A stretch of 62,700 bases of DNA from Nocardia araoensis NBRC 100135. GTDB taxonomy: Bacteria > Actinomycetota > Actinomycetes > Mycobacteriales > Mycobacteriaceae. The DNA is taken from the NCBI RefSeq assembly GCF_000308435.1, contig NZ_BAFR01000094.1, positions 1 to 62,700 of the forward strand. The letters are read 5' to 3'. The position numbers and the translations under genes are program-made. The notes under the pieces were generated by a model that saw only the letters and a list, made by a program, of their open reading frames with translations, did no database searches and was not told where the DNA came from. Shown here one piece after another: positions 18,729 to 27,272 of the stretch (within the stretch, counting starts at the first letter, position 1; each line of letters begins with the position of its first letter).

Positions 18729-20174
18729 CTACCACGGGGAGGGTTGATAGTCCTTGAGGAAACAGCCGAACAGATCGGTGCCGTTCTCACCCTGCACGAT
18801 GGGGTCGTAGACCCGCGCCGCGCCGTCGACCAGGTCCAGCGGGGCGTGGAAGCCTTCCTCGGCGAGGCGGAGCTTGGTGTAGTGCGGGCGCTCGTCGGTG
18901 ATCCAGCCGGTGTCGACCGCGGTCATCAGAATGCCGTCCTGCTCGAACATCTCCCTGGCGCTGGTGCGGGTCAGCATGTTCAGCGCCGCCTTGGCCATAT
19001 TGGTGTGCGGGTGTCCCGGGCCCTTGTACGCGCGGGAGAACTGCCCTTCCATGGCGGAGACGTTCACGACGTACTTGCGGCGCGCCGCGGCGGCGGCCAT
19101 CGCCGGGCGCAGCCGCGAGACCAGGATGAACGGCGCGACCGAGTTGCACAGCTGCACTTCCAGCAGTTCGGTCGGATCCACCTCCGCGACGGTCTGCACC
19201 CAGCTGTTGGTGTGCGCCAGGTCGGGCACCAGGCCACCCGCGTCGATCGCCACGCCGCGCGCGATCCGTTCCGGCGTCGCAGATCCGGCGACCAAGGCCA
19301 GCTCGGCGACATCGGCGGCGGTCAGCGCCGGGGTGAGCGAGGCGGTCAGCGCGGTCGGGTGCGCCTGCATGGTCTTGCCGAAGCTGACCACCTCCGGCAG
19401 CGCGCCCGCGGGCAGCGGTCCCGACTCCGCCTCGACCAGGGCGCTGTAGGCGCCGGGGGAGCGGCGCACCGTCTGCGCGGCGTTGTTGATCAGGATGTCC
19501 AGCGGGCCCTGGGCGGCGACGTCGTCGGCCAGGGCGACCACCTGGGCCGGATCGCGCAGATCGATGCCGACGATGCGCAACCGGTGCAACCAGTCGGCGC
19601 TGTCGTCCATCGCGGCGAAACGCCGGATGGCGTCGTTGGGAAAGCGGGTGGTGATGGTGGTGTGCGCGCCGTCGCGCAGCAGTCGCAGCGCGATGTACAT
19701 GCCGATCTTGGCGCGACCGCCGGTGAGCAGTGCCCGCCGCCCGGCCAGATCGGTACGAGCGTCCCGTTTGGCGTGGCCGCGCGCCGCGCACTCCGGGCAC
19801 AGCTGGTGGTAGAAGGCGTCGACCCGGGTGTAGCGCTGCTTGCAGATGTAGCAGGGACGCGGGCGGATCAGGGTGCCCGCGCTGGCTCCGGTGGTGCTCG
19901 AGCTGATCGGGATCCCCGCGGTCTCGTCATCGATCCGGTTCGGCGAGCCGGTCGCGGTCGCGGCGACCACCGCGCGATCGGCCTCGGACACCGCCGCGCG
20001 CGCGTCGGAGCGGCGCCGCTGCTTGAGCTTCTTGAACATGTGCCCGACCGCGCGCTGCACCGTCACCGAGTCGGGATGATCCTTCTCCAGCGTTCCGGCC
20101 TGCTCCAGGACCCGAAGACAGGTCGCGAGATCCTCGGGATCGATCATGCTTTCGGCCATCGCGGCTGGGGACAT
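18729..20174 (-). CDS. SDR-family oxidoreductase with N-terminal zinc-ribbon
   Basis: This 481-residue protein is much longer than the 250 typical of the family. Residues about 1-105 hold a helical, charged region. A zinc-ribbon-like CxxC...CxxC follows (CYICKQRY...LCPEC, about residues 107-128). The Rossmann domain starts at ALLTGGRAKIGMYIALRLL (TGxxxxIG nucleotide motif) and includes DILINNAAQTV. The catalytic Ser is in VVNVSAMEG, but where YxxxK should be the sequence reads HTNMAK, so the Tyr is replaced by Thr after a short insertion. Activity on a standard alcohol/ketone pair is therefore doubtful. The start could be 15 bases later (second ATG). Confidence 0.8.
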   Translation of the reverse strand: MSPAAMAESMIDPEDLATCLRVLEQAGTLEKDHPDSVTVQRAVGHMFKKLKQRRRSDARAAVSEADRAVVAATATGSPNRIDDETAGIPISSSTTGASAGTLIRPRPCYICKQRYTRVDAFYHQLCPECAARGHAKRDARTDLAGRRALLTGGRAKIGMYIALRLLRDGAHTTITTRFPNDAIRRFAAMDDSADWLHRLRIVGIDLRDPAQVVALADDVAAQGPLDILINNAAQTVRRSPGAYSALVEAESGPLPAGALPEVVSFGKTMQAHPTALTASLTPALTAADVAELALVAGSATPERIARGVAIDAGGLVPDLAHTNSWVQTVAEVDPTELLEVQLCNSVAPFILVSRLRPAMAAAAARRKYVVNVSAMEGQFSRAYKGPGHPHTNMAKAALNMLTRTSAREMFEQDGILMTAVDTGWITDERPHYTKLRLAEEGFHAPLDLVDGAARVYDPIVQGENGTDLFGCFLKDYQPSPW

Positions 20175-20257
20175 CCTTCATCGAGCTGGGCAGGCGACCG
20201 GCCCATTGTCGCAAACCCGCCGACCCGGTCGCCCGCACCCCGGCCGGTACGTCGTGG

Positions 20258-21190
20258 TCAGCTGCTGCGCGGGGTGATCGCCGCGCGGTCGGCGCGCAGG
20301 TCGTCGACGAAGTTGGCGATCGCCTCGGCGACCAGCAACGGCTCGGTGATCGGCAGCCAGTGATTCGCCGGGACGGCGCGGCGCCACAGCTTGTCCACCC
20401 AGCGCGCGGAGGCGTCGTAGACCGCGGCCGGGACGAACGGGTCGGTGGTGTCGACCAGCAGCTGAACCGGAACCGCGGTCCGCCGCACCCGCGGCTTGCC
20501 CAAGTGGTGCAGCAGATTCGCCTGCGCGATGCGCGCGCCCGCCAGCAGATCGCCGCGCCAGGTGCGGGCGATCCGCGCCGGGAGTGGCGAGAACCCGCCG
20601 AGCCCGCGCACGAGCAGTCCGCGCACTCGCGGCGGGTAGAGCCTGCGAGCCATCGGACCGGGCGTCAGCGCCCAGCGCGCACCGTGCAACCACCAGCCCA
20701 GGTCGCGGAGTTCCCGGCCGGCGAGCGGCGCGAGGGCGCGCAGCCACAGGCCGAGATGATCGAGGTTCGGTCCGGCGATCGCGGTGAACGAGGCGATGCG
20801 GGTGTTGGCCCGCTCGTCGCAGACCGCTTCCCACAGCTGCACCGCGCCCCAGCCGTGGCCGCACGTGTGCACCGGCCTGCGCGGGCTGGCGGCGTCGATC
20901 ACCGCGAAGAAGTCCTCCGCCAGCGTGCCGAGGCGATACTCCGGCAGTGTGGCGGGAACGGACGAATCGCCATGGCCGCGCACGTCATAGGTGATGACCC
21001 GGAAGCCGTCGGCCAGCAGGGCCGCGACCGTGGACCACACCCGATGGGTGTCGGTGAGGCCGTGCACCAGCACCAAGGGCTCCGCGGCGGCGTCGCCCCA
21101 TTCGAAGACGGCGAGTTCGGCGCCGTCCCGGTCGACCGTCCAGGTGCGGTCGGGTCGGGGCGTTTCGGTGGTGTCGAGCAGTTCGGTCAT
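20258..21190 (-). CDS. Alpha/beta-fold hydrolase
   Basis: The 310-residue protein shows an HG oxyanion motif (LVLVHGLTDTHRVW), a following RVITYDVRGHGDS strand, and a nucleophile-elbow region HTCGHGWGAVQLWE. In this elbow the expected GxSxG Ser is replaced by His (GHGWG), as in some epoxide hydrolase/haloalkane dehalogenase-like branches that use Asp or atypical residues. A C-terminal Asp (DTTDPFVP) and His (NHWLPITEP) complete the triad positions. The substrate is unknown. If the elbow reading is right, catalytic chemistry would be non-standard. Confidence 0.78.
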   Translation of the reverse strand: MTELLDTTETPRPDRTWTVDRDGAELAVFEWGDAAAEPLVLVHGLTDTHRVWSTVAALLADGFRVITYDVRGHGDSSVPATLPEYRLGTLAEDFFAVIDAASPRRPVHTCGHGWGAVQLWEAVCDERANTRIASFTAIAGPNLDHLGLWLRALAPLAGRELRDLGWWLHGARWALTPGPMARRLYPPRVRGLLVRGLGGFSPLPARIARTWRGDLLAGARIAQANLLHHLGKPRVRRTAVPVQLLVDTTDPFVPAAVYDASARWVDKLWRRAVPANHWLPITEPLLVAEAIANFVDDLRADRAAITPRSS

Positions 21191-21497
21191 GTCCTTACCT
21201 CATTCGCTGCCGGCTACCGATCCGATGGCACGTCGCCGTCGTGCCCAACGTCAGTAATTCCGATACGGACAGTACGAAGGATTGACCCCGGAAGGGAAAG
21301 ATGAAACGCCCGAATATGGCACAGCTCACCGCCGGTGTCGCGGCGGCGGCTCCCGCCTCGTCGTCCGGGTGGGCGGATTCGTCTCCGGACGGCCGTGACA
21401 ACGATGCGGACCCCTTGTTGACAACTCGCCAATAGTTCGGGAATCTGGGGCGGAAACCGGCGACGGGGCCGGATCGGAGCTAGCAAAGGATCGAGCG
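21191..21497. other. Intergenic region between divergent genes
   Basis: About 300 bases separate the alpha/beta hydrolase and the acyl-CoA dehydrogenase, which point away from each other, so two promoters are expected. I see no clear inverted repeat for the downstream TetR protein. Short open frames on both strands look like chance. Confidence 0.4.
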
Positions 21498-22643
21498 ATG
21501 GCGCGCGCGGCATGGAGTGACGACGAGGTCGAGGCGGTACGAGACCTGGCGAAGACCTTCTTCGAGAAGGAGGTCGTGCCCCATGAGGAGAAATACGTCG
21601 CTCAGGGGCACCCCGATCGCGCGCTGTACAACCGGGCGGGTGAACTCGGCCTGCTGTGTCCCGCGATTCCCGCCGAATACGGTGGCGGCGGTGGCACGTT
21701 CGCGCACGAGGCCGCGATCATCGAGGAGCAGGCGCGCGCCGGAGACGGATCGATGGGCATCCCCGTGCACAGCTCGATCATCGCGCCGTACCTGTACGAG
21801 TTCGGCTCCGAGGAGCTCAAGCGGCGCGTGCTGCCCAAGGCCGCGAGCGGCGAGATCCTGCTGTCCATCGGCATGACCGAGCCGGGCACCGGATCGGACC
21901 TGCAGAACATCAAGACCCGTGCGGTACGGGAGGGCGACGAGTACGTCATCACCGGCTCGAAGATCTTCATCACCAACGGCTGGCTCTGCGACGGCATCAT
22001 CATCGCCGCCAAGACCGACCCGACCAAGGGCGCGGCCGGTGTCTCGCTGATCTTCGCCGAAGTCGGCGACGACACACCCGGCTTCAAGCGCGGGCGCATC
22101 CTGAACAAGATCGGCGGCAAGGCCCAGGACACCGCCGAGCTGTTCTTCGACGGCCTTCGGGTGCCCGCGTCCAACCTGCTCGGCGCCGCCGAGGGCCAGG
22201 GCTTCTACCAGATGATGCAGATGCTCGCGCAGGAACGCCTGGTCACGGCGATCATCGCGGTCGCGATGATGGAGCAGGCCGTGCAGCTCACCGTCGACTA
22301 CACCAAGGGCCGCGAAGCGTTCGGCAAACCGCTGTTCGCGATGCAGAACACCAAGTTCGAACTCGCCGAGTGCGCGACCATCGCCAAGGTCTCGCGCGTC
22401 TTCCTCGACGACTGCATCGGCAAACACCTGCGCGGTGAACTCGATATTCCCAGCGCTGCCATGTCGAAGTACTGGCTGACCGATCAGCTCGGTATCGTGG
22501 TTGACCGCTGCCTGCAACTGTTCGGCGGCTACGGCTACATGACGGAGTATCCGATTTCCCAGCTCTACACCGGCGCCCGCGTCCTGCGCATCCTCGCGGG
22601 CAGCAACGAGGTGATGAAGGATCTCATTGCCCGGTCTCTCTGA
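21498..22643 (+). CDS. Acyl-CoA dehydrogenase
   Basis: This 381-residue FAD enzyme has the full three-domain ACAD layout. Signatures are SIGMTEPGTGSDLQNIKT (FAD/substrate contact), ITGSKIFITNG, and the C-terminal QLFGGYGYMTEYPISQLY. The catalytic base position is in the LYTGARVLRILAGSNEVMKD stretch, where a Gly follows the usual R-I-x-x-G. It introduces the alpha-beta double bond in acyl-CoA oxidation; chain length cannot be told. Its last 17 bases overlap the following TetR gene, which suggests they form one transcription unit in which the regulator senses the pathway. Confidence 0.93.
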   Translation: MARAAWSDDEVEAVRDLAKTFFEKEVVPHEEKYVAQGHPDRALYNRAGELGLLCPAIPAEYGGGGGTFAHEAAIIEEQARAGDGSMGIPVHSSIIAPYLYEFGSEELKRRVLPKAASGEILLSIGMTEPGTGSDLQNIKTRAVREGDEYVITGSKIFITNGWLCDGIIIAAKTDPTKGAAGVSLIFAEVGDDTPGFKRGRILNKIGGKAQDTAELFFDGLRVPASNLLGAAEGQGFYQMMQMLAQERLVTAIIAVAMMEQAVQLTVDYTKGREAFGKPLFAMQNTKFELAECATIAKVSRVFLDDCIGKHLRGELDIPSAAMSKYWLTDQLGIVVDRCLQLFGGYGYMTEYPISQLYTGARVLRILAGSNEVMKDLIARSL

Positions 22644-23289
22644 CACCAGGAGTGCGGCCGCGGACGGTGGCGCGGACCCGGCGCTACCGCGCCGCCGCAG
22701 GCTCGGACCCGACGAGCGGCGCGCGCAGATCCTCGCCTGTGCGATCGACATGTTCGGCGAGCGTCCGTACGCGGCCGTCTCCACCGCCGAACTGGCGCAG
22801 CGCGCCGGCGTCGCGCGCGGCCTGATCAACCACTATTTCGGCAACAAGCGCGACCTCTACCTCGCGGTGGTGCGGCGGATGGTGACGCTGCCCAAGCTCG
22901 ACAACATGGTCGTGCCCACCGGCAGTTGGCGCGAGCGGGTGGAGGCCAGCGTTCGCTGGCTGCTGGACACCATCGCCGAACACGGCAACACCTGGGTGAA
23001 AGTGACCAGCCACGAGGGCGTCGGCGACGATCCCGAGGTGCAGCAGATCCTCGACGCGGCCGACGACGCGGCGGCCGAGCGCCTGCTGCTGATGGTCGGC
23101 CTCGCCGATTCGGCACACGATGCCGAACTGCGCGCGATGGTGCGCGCCTACGGTGGACTGGTGAAGGTCGCGGGCCGGGAATGGATCACCCGCGGCACGC
23201 TCACCCGCGAGCAAGTGCACGAACTGCTGTGCGACATGTTGCTGACGCTGGTCACCGAATCGCTGCCCAAGGTCGATCGCAGGCAGTGA
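22627..23289 (+). CDS. TetR-family transcriptional regulator
   Basis: A TTG start inside the 3' end of the acyl-CoA dehydrogenase gives 220 residues. The HTH is at about residues 30-75 (RAQILACAIDMFGERPY, then STAELAQRAGVARGLINHYF). The ligand domain resembles the fatty-acid-linked TetR group in general layout only. Overlap with the dehydrogenase makes that gene the likely target. The TTG start is inferred; no in-frame ATG or GTG lies before the HTH at a sensible distance. Confidence 0.85.
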   Translation: MPGLSDTRSAAADGGADPALPRRRRLGPDERRAQILACAIDMFGERPYAAVSTAELAQRAGVARGLINHYFGNKRDLYLAVVRRMVTLPKLDNMVVPTGSWRERVEASVRWLLDTIAEHGNTWVKVTSHEGVGDDPEVQQILDAADDAAAERLLLMVGLADSAHDAELRAMVRAYGGLVKVAGREWITRGTLTREQVHELLCDMLLTLVTESLPKVDRRQ

Positions 23290-23303
23290 CTCGGCTTCCC
23301 GGA

Positions 23304-23630
23304 TCACCGGTCGCCGCTGTAGCGAATCGGTCGCAGCGCGCCCGGCCCGTGTCCGTGGCGGCCGTGCTTCAGTTCGATCGCCTGCTCCCGGTGATGTTCG
23401 ACCAGCAGGGCGCCGACGCCGGTGATCCACAGCGCCGCCGTCACGACCACCCCGACGCCCGCCCAGCCGGTGAACCCGTATCCGGCGGCGGTCAGCGTGC
23501 AGGCCAGTGCGACGACGCCGAGCGTGCAGAGCACGATGCCCGGCAGGTTGAAGTTGTCATCGAGCAAATCTCCGGCCCTGGCATGCCAGTGGGGGGTATC
23601 ACGGCCGCTCGACGTCGTCTTATCGGACAT
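23304..23630 (-). CDS. Small two-helix membrane protein (UsfY-like?)
   Basis: The 108-residue protein has a polar N-terminus, two hydrophobic helices (about residues 32-52 and 56-76), and a His/basic C-terminal tail (EHHREQ, KHGRHGHG). The layout recalls UsfY, a small protein near sigF in mycobacteria, but the similarity is from memory and weak. No sigma-factor gene is nearby. Its 233-base upstream region is shared with the divergent DUF4190-like gene. Confidence 0.65.
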   Translation of the reverse strand: MSDKTTSSGRDTPHWHARAGDLLDDNFNLPGIVLCTLGVVALACTLTAAGYGFTGWAGVGVVVTAALWITGVGALLVEHHREQAIELKHGRHGHGPGALRPIRYSGDR

Positions 23631-23863
23631 GGATCCTCCTGGGGAAAGGCCGCTGTCAGAGGGGTCGCCTGTCGACCAGCATGCGCCTCGGCTAACACAT
23701 TCGCGAGAGTTACGACACTTTTGTTATTACGGCCCGATCACAAATACCGGACAGTTCGGATCAACTTTTCGCCGCGCGCGCCCTATTCTGTGTCGGTATA
23801 TCGGGGCGGGTCCGGGCAGTCCGAGGTTCCTGCACGGTGTGTTTGGTGTGGAGAGGGACCTGA

Positions 23864-24622
23864 ATGACACGGGCAGAACGGCGTGATACGGATCGCTGGC
23901 CGCAGGCGCGGCCGGAGGATCGCTGGTCGGAGCCGGAGCCCGACGGCGGCTGGGCCGACGACGAGGACGAGCGCTGGCCCGAGCAGCCGCCGACGCGCCG
24001 CCGGACCGGGCGCCTGCGGGTGGAGATCCCGCCGATCGTCAATCCGTACGCGATCGTGGCGCTGGTGGCGGCACTGCTGGGGCTGTTCCCGGTCGCCATC
24101 GTGTTCGGTTTCATCGCCTTCAGTCACCCGCGCGGCCGGGTCATGGCGATGTTCGCGCTGCTGCTCGGCGTCGCCGAGGTCACCGCGGTGGCCGGGTTCG
24201 TCCTGCTGACGGGCAACTGGCTGCCGGACGCGATGAACCGCCAGGCCGTGATCGCGCCCACGCCCGTCGCATCGGTGCCCACGACCGTCGAGCGTCCGGC
24301 GGCCACGACCACGGCGGCGGCGCCGAGCCCTGCCGTGACCACCACGCCCGCGACGCCGCAGGGGCCGGTCACGAAAGGTTCGTCGTGCACCGAGGCGCAG
24401 CTCGGCCAGATCGGCAGCGCCGCCGACGGCGGCACCCTGATCTGTCTGACCACCTCCGGCGGCTACCAGTGGGCGGGCCCGCACGTCGTCGCGACCGCCG
24501 TGCAGCAGGCGGGTTCGAAGTGCGACGCCTCCGGGGCGAAGACCGGACGCACCGCCGACGGCCGCGCCCTGGTGTGCGAGCTCAGCGGCCGCAGCGGTAC
24601 CTGGGTGCTCTGGACCGAATAG
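23864..24622 (+). CDS. DUF4190-type membrane protein with extracytoplasmic tail
   Basis: This 252-residue protein has a charged, Trp/Arg/Glu-rich cytoplasmic N-terminus (about 1-55). Two transmembrane helices (about 62-85 and 92-118) match the DUF4190 layout (NPYAIVALVAALLGLF). A Thr/Ala/Pro-rich linker (about 130-165) follows, then a small domain with two pairs of cysteines (SSCTEAQLG, LICLTT, SKCDASG, LVCELSG), probably disulfide-bonded outside the membrane. The function is unknown. It looks like an actinobacterial surface-linked protein with an oxidised sensor-like domain. Confidence 0.75.
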   Translation: MTRAERRDTDRWPQARPEDRWSEPEPDGGWADDEDERWPEQPPTRRRTGRLRVEIPPIVNPYAIVALVAALLGLFPVAIVFGFIAFSHPRGRVMAMFALLLGVAEVTAVAGFVLLTGNWLPDAMNRQAVIAPTPVASVPTTVERPAATTTAAAPSPAVTTTPATPQGPVTKGSSCTEAQLGQIGSAADGGTLICLTTSGGYQWAGPHVVATAVQQAGSKCDASGAKTGRTADGRALVCELSGRSGTWVLWTE

Positions 24623-24628
24623 CGCTCG

Positions 24629-25630
24629 CTATTCGGCCTTCTTGGCGCGGCTCGGCTGCACCCTGGGCGGTTCGTTGGGCATCTTGGGGTATTGCGGGGG
24701 CCACGGCGCGTCCATGAGACCGGCCGCCATATCCCGTTCGGACATCTCCAGCAGCGAGGCGATCGACTGGGGCGCGCGATCGGCCCACGGGTCGCCCGAT
24801 TCGGCGTAGCGGGCCGGGACGGTCGCGATGGTCAGCTCGTCGGGCACCACCGAATCCAGATCCGGCCAGCTGATCGGCGTCGAGACCTGCGCGCCGACCT
24901 TCGGCCGTACGCACCAGGCGCCGAAAACCGTCTTGTGCGGCGCGTTCTGATTGAAATCGATGAAGACCCGGTTGCCGCGCTCTTCCTTCCACCACTGCGC
25001 GGTGATGTCCTCCGGGTAGCGGCGCTCCAGCTCGCGGGCCAGCGCCACCGCGGCGGCCCGCACCTGATAGCCGTCCCACTTCGGTTCCAGCGCCGAGTAG
25101 AGATGCAAGCCGCGTGAACCGGAGGTCTTGATCCAGGATTCGATGCCGAGTTCGGCGAGCAGATCCCTGGTACGGATCGCGGCGTGCCGGAGATCGGCGA
25201 AGGTTGTGCCCGGCGAGGGATCGAGGTCGATGCGCAGCTCGTCGGCGATCTCCAGGTTGTCGGCGCGGTTGGGCCAGACGTGGAACCCGAGGCACCCCTG
25301 GTTCACCGCCCACAGGATGTGGGCCAGATCGTGGGCGACCAGGGCGTCGCTGGTGGTGCCGTTCGGCGTGGACACCTCCACGGTGTGCAGCCAGTCCGGG
25401 GCGGACTTCGGCACCCGCTTCTGGAACCAGGACTTGCCGGACGCGCCGTCCGGGTACCGCTCCAGCAGCAGCGGCCGACCGCCGACCACGTTCAGGAACG
25501 GTTCGGCGATCGCCTGGTAGTAACGCACGAGATCGAGCTTCGTCTCACCGCGCTTGGTGAAATAGATCTTGCCCGGATTGCTGATCGTGACGGTCCGGCC
25601 GTCGGTCTCGATGTCCACGGACTCGCTCAT
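24629..25630 (-). CDS. LigD-type primase-polymerase (Prim-PolC)
   Basis: ATG 25630 overlaps the ligase stop (ATGA), giving 333 residues. It is an AEP-superfamily polymerase domain standing alone: the beginning TISNPGKIYFTK, GGRPLLLERYPDG, the metal-binding DLDPS in RIDLDPSPGTTF, SGSRGLHLYSAL, and IDFNQNAPHKT are hallmark motifs. In mycobacteria the stand-alone Prim-PolC works with DNA ligase C in gap filling during base excision repair, inserting ribonucleotides preferentially. The same partnership is strongly implied here by coupled translation with the ligase gene. Confidence 0.92.
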   Translation of the reverse strand: MSESVDIETDGRTVTISNPGKIYFTKRGETKLDLVRYYQAIAEPFLNVVGGRPLLLERYPDGASGKSWFQKRVPKSAPDWLHTVEVSTPNGTTSDALVAHDLAHILWAVNQGCLGFHVWPNRADNLEIADELRIDLDPSPGTTFADLRHAAIRTRDLLAELGIESWIKTSGSRGLHLYSALEPKWDGYQVRAAAVALARELERRYPEDITAQWWKEERGNRVFIDFNQNAPHKTVFGAWCVRPKVGAQVSTPISWPDLDSVVPDELTIATVPARYAESGDPWADRAPQSIASLLEMSERDMAAGLMDAPWPPQYPKMPNEPPRVQPSRAKKAE

Positions 25631-26739
25631 CGCGCCGCGCCTTCGCCGAACAGCGTGCCCAATTCCGCGGGCGCGACCTCGTCCAGCTGCGCGTAGGTGC
25701 ACGATTCCGGCGTCCGGTCGGTGCGGAAGCGCACCAGCCTGCCGCCGTGGCGCAGCCGTCCCGACTGCACGTGCTCGTAGCGCACCTCGGCGACCAGCTC
25801 CGGCCGCAGCGCCTCCCAGGACAGATCCTTGCCGCCGGTCCAGCGGCTGACGCCGCCGGGCATCTTGCCCTCCGCCGCCGCCTGCGCCGCGGCATCCGCC
25901 CACTCCCGCCAGGGATGGTCGGCGAGCGCGTTCTCCCGCAGCGGCGCGAGTTCCTCGACCAGTTCCTTGCGCCGGGCCGCGGTGAAACTGCTGGCCACGC
26001 CGACGTGGTGCAGGTGACCCTCGTCGTCGAAGAGTCCGAGCAACAGCGAGCCGACCCCGGCCCCGTCCTTGTGCCAGCGGAAACCCGCCACTACACAGTC
26101 GGCGGTGCGCTCGTGCTTGATCTTGAGCATGACCCGCTTGTCCTGGAGATAGGCGAGGTCGTCGGACTTGACCATCACCCCGTCGAATCCCGCGCCCTCG
26201 AAGCGGGTGAACCAGTCCTCGGCCACGTCGGGATCGTGGGTGAGCGGCGTCAGGTGCACGCGCGCGAGCGCGGTGTCCAGGATCGTTTCCAGCAGCCGCC
26301 TGCGTTCGGTGAACGGCTCCCCGGTGAGATCCTTGTCGCCGAGGGCGAGCAGATCGAAGGCCACGAAACTGGCCGGCGTCTCCGCGGCCAGCTTGGCGAC
26401 CCGGGACGCGGCCGGATGCAGCCGGTTCTGCAAGGTGTCGAAATCCAGACCCTGTTCGGTGACCACCACGATCTCGCCGTCCACCACGCAGCGGTCCGGC
26501 AGCGCCTGCTTCAGCAACTCGGCTACTTCGGGAAAATACCTGGTCAGCGGCCGATCATTGCGCGAGCCGAGCTCCACTTCGGCGCCGTGGCGGAACACGA
26601 TGCAGCGGAAGCCGTCCCATTTGGGTTCGTAGCTCAGGCCCGGCTCGCGGGGCACCGCGGGCGCGGATTTGGCCAGCATCGGCCGCACTGGTGGCATCAC
26701 CGGTAGATCCACGCGATCCTCCTCGGGTTCGATCCTCAC
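25627..26739 (-). CDS. ligC: ATP-dependent DNA ligase C
   Basis: The 370-residue ligase has the adenylation motif EPKWDGFR (KxDG, Lys40), motif III-type VVDGEIVVV, FDGVMVKSDD (motif IV), a motif V VMLKIKHERTADCVVAG, and a C-terminal OB domain. The size fits mycobacterial LigC (about 360) and lacks the nuclease and polymerase modules of LigD. It seals nicks in double-stranded DNA using ATP. It is the first gene of the pair with Prim-PolC. No ku gene is visible in the window, consistent with a base-excision rather than end-joining role. Confidence 0.92.
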   Translation of the reverse strand: MRIEPEEDRVDLPVMPPVRPMLAKSAPAVPREPGLSYEPKWDGFRCIVFRHGAEVELGSRNDRPLTRYFPEVAELLKQALPDRCVVDGEIVVVTEQGLDFDTLQNRLHPAASRVAKLAAETPASFVAFDLLALGDKDLTGEPFTERRRLLETILDTALARVHLTPLTHDPDVAEDWFTRFEGAGFDGVMVKSDDLAYLQDKRVMLKIKHERTADCVVAGFRWHKDGAGVGSLLLGLFDDEGHLHHVGVASSFTAARRKELVEELAPLRENALADHPWREWADAAAQAAAEGKMPGGVSRWTGGKDLSWEALRPELVAEVRYEHVQSGRLRHGGRLVRFRTDRTPESCTYAQLDEVAPAELGTLFGEGAAR

Positions 26740-26838
26740 CCATATCGACGGTGCGCGCGGACCGAACTCATCGGTATGTGGCCGCGGCCTCGGCTCGATC
26801 GTAGGCGGACGCCCCGACAGGTTCGTGGACTTCGCCGG

Positions 26839-27234
26839 TCAGTTCTCCAGCCAGCCGTGCTGGTCGGCGAATGCGGTGAGCCGATCGCGGATGGTGAGGA
26901 TCTCGCCCGCGGTGAGGGCGGGGCTCGCGTCCAGGAGCAGTTCGGTGATCAGGCGCTTGTGCTCGGCGATGGTGAGCTGTCCCGAACCCGCCCTGTCCTT
27001 TCCCTTGTGCCGCGCGGGGGGCGCGGACGACCCGCCGACCACGGTGAGGTTCACCGCCTTGGGTCCGCGGTCGCCTTCGGTCACCTCGAACTCGAACACC
27101 CGCCCCTGCCGCAACTCGTCCTCGTCCAGACCGATGTCGTTGACGTGGACGAACACATCGGGTCCACCGTCCTCCGGCCGAATGAATCCGAATCCCCGAG
27201 AGCTGTCGAACGACACCAATTTCCCGATGGACAC
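26839..27234 (-). CDS. Cold-shock-domain protein with C-terminal extension
   Basis: I favour GTG 27234 (131 residues), which leaves 9 bases to an AGGAG; GTG 27240 is an alternative but too close to the AGGAG. The N-terminal 65 residues form a cold-shock OB fold with RNP-like motifs (GFGFIRPEDGGPDVFVHVND). The C-terminal half has a polar linker and then helices (TIAEHKRLITELLLDASP onward). CSD proteins bind single-stranded nucleic acids. The extension is unlike the 67-residue canonical Csp. It lies 38 bases downstream of the SPFH gene, so it is probably co-transcribed. Confidence 0.8.
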   Translation of the reverse strand: MSIGKLVSFDSSRGFGFIRPEDGGPDVFVHVNDIGLDEDELRQGRVFEFEVTEGDRGPKAVNLTVVGGSSAPPARHKGKDRAGSGQLTIAEHKRLITELLLDASPALTAGEILTIRDRLTAFADQHGWLEN

Positions 27235-27272
27235 CAACACCCGCTCCTCGTCGCCGTCGCTACTCGGCAACT

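Noticed and set aside
18744..20363. 539-codon open frame on the plus strand
   Set aside because: It is antisense to the SDR gene, with low-complexity Arg/Gly/Gln translation and no ribosome site. Shadow frame.
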